This document shows positions 15,318-18,942 of a stretch of DNA of 18,942 nucleotides, in pieces. This DNA is from Xanthobacteraceae bacterium (lineage in GTDB: Bacteria; Pseudomonadota; Alphaproteobacteria; Rhizobiales; Xanthobacteraceae), in the NCBI GenBank assembly GCA_030037185.1, contig JASHRR010001248.1:1-18942 (forward strand), read 5' to 3'. Below the pieces are notes generated by a model. It was not told where the DNA came from. It did no database searches and worked only from the letters and a program-made list of their open reading frames with translations. Both the position numbers and the translations under genes were made by a program. Numbering within the stretch: position 1 is the stretch's first letter; each line of letters starts with the position of its first letter.

Positions 15318-16025
15318 CTAAGCCCAAAGCCCTCGCACCAGCCTCGGCAGATTGATGAGGTCTATGAGAGCGGAAGCCACATACGTGTAGGCGGCCGCCG
15401 ACAGGACATGCCGGGCGGCGCCCATTTCCTCTTCGGGGATGAATTTCCCGTGTTTGAGCACGACCATCGCGCGATTGAAGCTGGCGTCGAACTCGACCGG
15501 CAGCGTGATGGCATGCATGACCACGGCCGACAGATTCATCAGCATCGCGGCGGCGACGCCAATGAGGAGCCCGCCGGGGTTGCGCGCAAGGGCCGCAAGC
15601 GCCGGCGAGGCGACGACGAGCGCCGCCCCGACTTTGTGGATGAAGTCCGCCAACCCGGCAATCCGGGTGCGGGTCTGCAACGGGGCGTAGCCAGTCGCGT
15701 CCTGCATGGCGTGGCGGACTTCATGGGCTGCTATCACGATCGCAGTCAACGATCGCCCGAAATAATGCTCGGTCTTGAGGCGAACGGACTTGGCGAGGGG
15801 ATGATAGTGGTCGCCCAGCGCGGTTTCCTCGACCCTCACTGAGGTAAGCTTCATGCCGTCAAGCAGCAGGCGGGCGAACTCCCCGCCGGTCCAGGGTATA
15901 GCCGGGCGCTGCGAGCCGTGCCGCTTCATCACGCTCGTGATCCATAGCTGCGGCGCAACGATGAGCGCGAGGAGCAGAAGGGCCGCTGGAATGGCGAGGA
16001 TCATCTCGGACCGTCCGGCAGGCAT
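15318..16025 (-). CDS. YugP-like membrane zinc metallopeptidase
   Basis: This 235-residue integral membrane protein belongs to the neutral zinc metallopeptidase family of Bacillus YugP (Zn_peptidase_2). The zinc motif is HEVRH (H101, E102, H105) in IVIAAHEVRHAMQDATGY; the family usually has HEVGH, so Arg replaces Gly. The likely third ligand is in LPVEFDASFNRA. Hydrophobic helices are at about 8-30 (MILAIPAALLLLALIVAPQL), about 130-150 (VGAALVVASPALAAL), about 153-177 and near the C-terminus. The start at 16025 lies 16 bases after the panC stop; an internal ATG at 16004 directly before the first helix is an equally good start. It is probably cotranscribed with panC, without an evident functional link. 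The substrate is unknown. Confidence 0.85.
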   Translation of the reverse strand: MPAGRSEMILAIPAALLLLALIVAPQLWITSVMKRHGSQRPAIPWTGGEFARLLLDGMKLTSVRVEETALGDHYHPLAKSVRLKTEHYFGRSLTAIVIAAHEVRHAMQDATGYAPLQTRTRIAGLADFIHKVGAALVVASPALAALARNPGGLLIGVAAAMLMNLSAVVMHAITLPVEFDASFNRAMVVLKHGKFIPEEEMGAARHVLSAAAYTYVASALIDLINLPRLVRGLWA

Positions 16026-16041
16026 GCGTTTTTGTCGGCAC

Positions 16042-16893
16042 TCACGCCGTCATATTATCGATCAAGCGCGTTTTGCCAAGGCGCGCGGCGACGAGGAGAC
16101 GCAGCGGGCCGGCTTCAACCGTCTCTACGCGTTGCAGCGTTTCGGCGTGGCGCGCTTCGAAATAATCGACCGCGAATCCCGCCGCTTCGATCGCAAGCCA
16201 TCCCTCGCTCATCACCTGCGCGATGGGCTCGCGCGCAGCGATCCGCGCTGCGCTCCTTCTGAGGGTGCGGTAGAGCACCGGCGCGGCGGTGCGTTCGCTC
16301 GGGGAGAGATAGACGTTGCGCGACGACAGGGCGAGGCCATCCGTCTCCCGCACGGTCGGCACGCCGATGACGCGGACCTTGAGATCAAGGTCGGCGGCCA
16401 TGCGAATCACGGTCCTGAGCTGCTGATAGTCCTTCTCGCCGAACACGGCGAAGTCCGGCCGGCATTGCGCGAACAGCTTCGCCACGACGGTGGCGACGCC
16501 GCCGAAGAAATGCGGCCGGAACCGGTCTTCGAGATCGACGGTTGCCGGCCCCTTGACGTTGACGCTGGTCGCAAAACCTTCCGGGTACATCACCTCGCGC
16601 GGCGGCGCCCACACAAGGTCCACCTGTTCGCGCTGCAGGGCAGCAATATCAGCGTCGAAGGATCGCGGATAGCTGGCGAAGTCCTCGGTCGGTGCGAATT
16701 GCGCCGGATTGACAAAGATCGAAACCGCCACGCGGTCCGCGCGGCGGCGCGCCTGGCGGACCAGCGCGAGATGTCCGGCGTGCAGCGCTCCCATCGTCGG
16801 CACCAGCGCCAGCGTTTCGCCGGCATTGCGGTAGGTGCCGATCGTTCGGTCGAGTGCTTTCACGGTCCTGACAACAAGGGGGCCGCGCGCCAT
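16042..16893 (-). CDS. panC: Pantoate--beta-alanine ligase (pantothenate synthetase)
   Basis: PanC joins pantoate and beta-alanine with ATP hydrolysis to AMP, the last step of pantothenate (vitamin B5) synthesis, in the cytoplasm. The 283-residue length is normal. Signature sequences are [16 protein letters not shown] (30-45, the nucleotide-binding HIGH-type motif), [43 protein letters not shown] and [10 protein letters not shown] (KMSKS-equivalent region). The start at 16893 is preceded by GAGAGG at good spacing. The zinc peptidase gene follows immediately. panB, often adjacent, is not in the window. Confidence 0.96.
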   Translation of the reverse strand: MARGPLVVRTVKALDRTIGTYRNAGETLALVPTMGALHAGHLALVRQARRRADRVAVSIFVNPAQFAPTEDFASYPRSFDADIAALQREQVDLVWAPPREVMYPEGFATSVNVKGPATVDLEDRFRPHFFGGVATVVAKLFAQCRPDFAVFGEKDYQQLRTVIRMAADLDLKVRVIGVPTVRETDGLALSSRNVYLSPSERTAAPVLYRTLRRSAARIAAREPIAQVMSEGWLAIEAAGFAVDYFEARHAETLQRVETVEAGPLRLLVAARLGKTRLIDNMTA

Positions 16894-17960
16894 TCCATCC
16901 TCTCACCTTGTGTCCTTGCCGAGCCGAACCTATCGCGCGTTCCGCTCAAACTGAACCAATTATTGGATGGCCGGACTTGCTCTGACTTGTTCCGGTCATC
17001 CACGCCATTGTTCGCTGAGCCGCCGCTCGCACCGGCAAGTGTTTGTAGCCGACCTGCTTCATCGCACGAGGTCAATGCGGGTTCGGCGGCCGCCCCGGCG
17101 ATTGCGCCCCCACGATTGCGGCAGCAGCGCCGCGGCGAGGTGGGGGCAAGGAATGTTTACGCAGTCGGCGGCCGGGACGCAAAAGCGCCTGCCATTGGTC
17201 TCTCGTTCCTGGGACGACAGCGCCTCTCCACAGCCAATTGCGAACCGAGCACGCTCTCACAAGCGCCAGCCCGTCCGGGGCGTAGAGCACGTCTTGGAGC
17301 AACCGGGCGAATCCAGCCTACACTTTTTGGACTCGGCGAATATCGCGAATTGTACCGATTGCCGTTGGGCATAATAGGATGCTAACAGCACACCGCACGC
17401 CATGAAATAACACTCAATACGATGAGTATTCGCCAAGACGCGACGCGCCAACTGGCGCAAGATGTCGGGCTACACGAAGCTAGGTTGGCGAAGGCTTCAT
17501 CTGATGCTCGACGCTCGGTTGCGGGAGCGCATGCTTCGTCCGGAGCTGCCAGTGGCGCCGATCAGGAGGGGACGCGTTCTTCGCTGCGAACCTGCGGATC
17601 GATCTGCCTTCGATCATTGCACCGACCGCGCCGACCCAACGGGCTTGTGCCTCCTCGGCCATGATGATGCTCCGTCTTGAGCGAGGTCGTCGAAATGCTC
17701 TCGATCTTGTCCGGATTGGCGGCATTGCGACCTCGCTGGCGGGACCGCACTGATCAACCAGGCCGCCGAGCCGGCGGCCATCCGTTCGCGCGGTTGCCGT
17801 CCGAACCGCCGACACCGCAATCGGAATGGTTGCGAGCCACGGCCGAGGCCATTCTGCAGTTGGACAGGCTCCCGAGCGCTTCGCGAAAGCCGCGGCTGGC
17901 CAGCGCGTCGGTGGGGGCGAAGAACGGCGCGGACGCTCTCGGCGCACCAGCGGGACCATA
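16894..17960. other. 1.07-kb stretch upstream of panC without a convincing gene
   Basis: The panC promoter should lie in the first 150 bases. Beyond it, overlapping ORFs on both strands (for example 17422-17664 and 17677-17961 plus, 17980-17480 minus) give arginine/serine/proline-rich translations without motifs or ribosome binding sites. I see nothing I can name. The open plus-strand frame that covers panC and continues to 17385 is an antisense shadow. Confidence 0.5.
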
Positions 17961-17968
17961 GACAGAAA

Positions 17969-17990
17969 GACCCCCGGCATTTCAGGGGTC
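17969..17990 (-). terminator. Possible intrinsic terminator (minus strand)
   Basis: GACCCC (17969-17974) pairs with GGGGTC (17985-17990) over a 10-base loop. Read on the minus strand the hairpin is followed by TTTCTGTC, a short T-rich tail. That would suit the end of a transcript coming from the AT-rich island to the right. The stem is only six pairs, so it is tentative. Confidence 0.4.
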
Positions 17991-18099
17991 CGCGATTCCG
18001 TTTTGGGAGTGCGACATCAGTCGTTGCGCCGAGGCCGAACGCGTCGGCCCCATTGACGGCGGCGGGAATCTACGGCCGAAGCTAATAGGACTGGCTGGA

Positions 18100-18475
18100 C
18101 AGGTCTCATAATACCATCATCGTCAACTTGGCGACAGATCCCTATTGAGGATATTTATCTTTTAGATAAAATGTTGACGTCACATTAATACAGAGCAGTA
18201 TCGGCCAATAGGCGTTGGGGAGACGAATCTTATTCTCTGTCAGTGTTGTATAATAATCATAGATTTGAGAATATTGTAGGAAAATCAAAGAATTAATGAT
18301 GGTTGCGACATCCAAGACGTCTTTCGTTCCGATATCGTATTGTTCGAGTCTGATCGTCAAAATTGTACGATCTCACCCTTTATAGTCGAAATTAAGCTAT
18401 CTTATGAACATATTTGCCATCTACAGTAATTAAGATTTAATTACTTATTGATTATCATCAGAATGATTGCATCCA
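18100..18475. other. AT-rich island with inverted repeats
   Basis: Base composition drops abruptly from GC-rich to strongly AT-rich and returns just as abruptly near 18475. The island holds perfect hairpins TTTATCT-TTT-AGATAAA (18154-18170) and GTAATTAA-GAT-TTAATTAC (18426-18444), and a TATAAT at 18249-18254. The composition is foreign to the rest of the window and suggests recently acquired DNA, a promoter/silenced island, or an element end. Confidence 0.6.
18142..18360 (-). CDS. Possible small AT-rich ORF (72 aa), unrecognised
   Basis: The only sizeable ORF of the AT-rich island runs on the minus strand from ATG 18360. It encodes MTIRLEQYDIGTKDVLDVAT followed by IINSLIFLQYSQIYDYYTTL and a hydrophobic stretch (AYWPILLCINVTSTFYL) that could be one membrane helix. 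The codon use is entirely unlike that of neighbouring genes. No clear ribosome binding site and no known family are visible. The perfect hairpin 18154-18170 lies inside its 3' end. AT-rich DNA yields such ORFs by chance less often than GC-rich DNA, because its stop codons are frequent. Confidence 0.3.
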   Translation of the reverse strand: MTIRLEQYDIGTKDVLDVATIINSLIFLQYSQIYDYYTTLTENKIRLPNAYWPILLCINVTSTFYLKDKYPQ

Positions 18476-18491
18476 ACCGGGTCGCCGTGCG

Positions 18492-18582
18492 CAGGTTGCA
18501 AGCTCATGGCAGGGCCGGTGGAAGGAGGAAACGGAAGCGCGCCCCCCGCCCGAGCCTTGGGTAGCGGGGGGCTGGAAACCTG
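18492..18582 (+). promoter_or_regulatory. Candidate structured leader upstream of the zinc-repeat ORF
   Basis: CAGGTT (18492-18497) can pair with AACCTG (18577-18582), closing a region that contains the perfect 9-bp hairpin GCCCCCCGC (18541-18549) with GCGGGGGGC (18564-18572). A purine-rich segment, GGTGGAAGGAGGAAACGGAAG (about 18519-18539), lies between them. The element ends 14 bases before the start codon at 18597. It matches no riboswitch class I can name. It could be a cis-acting RNA, a recombination or transposon-end structure, or a terminator-like element. Confidence 0.4.
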
Positions 18583-18596
18583 GGGGACGCGGGAAA

Positions 18597-18942
18597 ATGG
18601 CTTCAAAAATAGAATGTCCAAGGTGTGGCCGACTCAGTGCCAGTTTCATTCAGGGTGTGTGTCGGGCTTGCTATATGCGCGACTACCATCAAAGGCGTTC
18701 TGCTGCGGCCGTCACACAATGTCCAAAGTGCGGCCTAGCCAGCGCCAATTTCGTTCACGGTGTGTGTCGGGCTTGCTATATGCGCGACTACCATCAAAGG
18801 CGTTTCGCTGCGGCCGTTAAAGATAAGCAAGGGGTGTTCGAAACCTCCACGCTTATCCGCAACAGTGAGGGCCAACAGCTTTGCATCGAATGCAAAGCGC
18901 CGAACGTATACGCGCGCGGCCTTTGCCACAACTGTTATATGC
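18597..18942 (+). CDS. Tandem CxxC zinc-knuckle repeat protein (partial, runs off window)
   Basis: From ATG 18597 the frame is open to the window end (115 codons seen). Residues 7-41 and 42-76 are two copies of a 35-residue unit: CPRCGRLSASFIQGVCRACY then MRDYHQRRSAAAV, and CPKCGLASANFVHGVCRACY then the same MRDYHQRR. Cysteines are at 7, 10, 22 and 25, and at 42, 45, 57 and 60. A third, diverged module CIECKAPNVYARGLCHNCYM (cysteines 96, 99, 110, 113) follows a 20-residue linker. Each CxxC-x10/11-CxxC is suited to bind one zinc. Similar Cx2C...ARGLCxxCY motifs occur in phage and mobile-element DNA-binding or HNH-nuclease proteins (from memory), so a nucleic-acid-binding role is plausible. GGGGGA about 12 bases upstream may be the ribosome binding site. 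It stands next to the AT-rich island and a structured leader. The C-terminus and any catalytic domain are unseen. Confidence 0.7.
   Translation, partial: MASKIECPRCGRLSASFIQGVCRACYMRDYHQRRSAAAVTQCPKCGLASANFVHGVCRACYMRDYHQRRFAAAVKDKQGVFETSTLIRNSEGQQLCIECKAPNVYARGLCHNCYM
18654..18804 (+). repeat. 105-bp coding tandem duplication in the zinc-repeat gene
   Basis: The 46 bases at 18654-18699 recur identically at 18759-18804, an offset of 105 bp or exactly 35 codons. They encode the second cysteine pair and MRDYHQRR. The flanking first-cysteine-pair halves have diverged at the DNA level (for example AGGTGTGGCC against AAGTGCGGCC). Near-identity of only half the unit suggests recent duplication or gene conversion. 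Confidence 0.85.

Noticed and set aside
15853..17385. Plus-strand ORF of 510 codons
   Set aside because: It is antisense to panC and the start of the zinc peptidase gene, both firmly identified. The translation is arginine-rich and without domains, and no ribosome binding site is seen.
1..18942. CRISPR array, retron or diversity-generating retroelement
   Set aside because: No regularly spaced direct repeats occur. The only reverse transcriptase fragments belong to the group II intron maturase family, and the only tandem repeat is the coding duplication at 18654-18804.

Overview
The window is high-GC DNA from an alphaproteobacterium, most likely a Hyphomicrobiales member of the Bradyrhizobium/Rhodopseudomonas/Xanthobacteraceae type. 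This rests on a DUF1489 gene (an alphaproteobacterial family), GC-rich codon use and the gene families present. No rRNA or tRNA gene was found, so the placement is by gene content only.

Left part (1-3281) is a graveyard of mobile DNA. It holds a fragment of a membrane-protein gene (about 90-330), a poorly coding stretch, a frameshifted and internally deleted IS605/IS1341-type tnpB (1232-1949), and directly after it a decayed group II intron (about 1950-3281). The intron's reverse transcriptase has lost its YADD active site, and its domain V is damaged. The intron's 3' end runs into the 3' end of a class II aldolase gene on the minus strand (3272-4024), which now appears to take its stop codon from intron domain VI.

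The middle part is ordinary, well-coded chromosome. It carries a two-helix membrane protein of unknown function (4254-5225), the biotin carboxylase/biotin carrier subunit of a methylcrotonyl-CoA-type carboxylase (5452-7485), an exported metallo-beta-lactamase-fold protein broken by a one-base frameshift (7646-8679), and DUF1489 (8683-9114). An aromatic ring-cleavage group follows: an exported intradiol dioxygenase (minus, 9134-9727), a gentisate 1,2-dioxygenase-like bicupin (minus, 10436-11644), a divergently transcribed hydroxyquinol/catechol-type 1,2-dioxygenase (11848-12789) and an orphan branched-chain-amino-acid-type solute-binding protein (12931-14109). Together these suggest uptake and ring fission of a hydroxylated aromatic compound. 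Several perfect inverted repeats lie in the control regions of this group.

The right part has a 1.2-kb gene desert (14110-15317), then a minus-strand pair, panC and a YugP-like membrane zinc metallopeptidase, then another desert of more than 1 kb. Next comes a sharply AT-rich island (about 18100-18475) with strong inverted repeats. A GC-rich, potentially structured leader follows, leading into the start of a gene for an unusual protein of tandem CxxC-x11-CxxC zinc-knuckle repeats that runs off the window end. This last segment (AT-rich island, structured leader and zinc-repeat ORF) is the best candidate for something undescribed.
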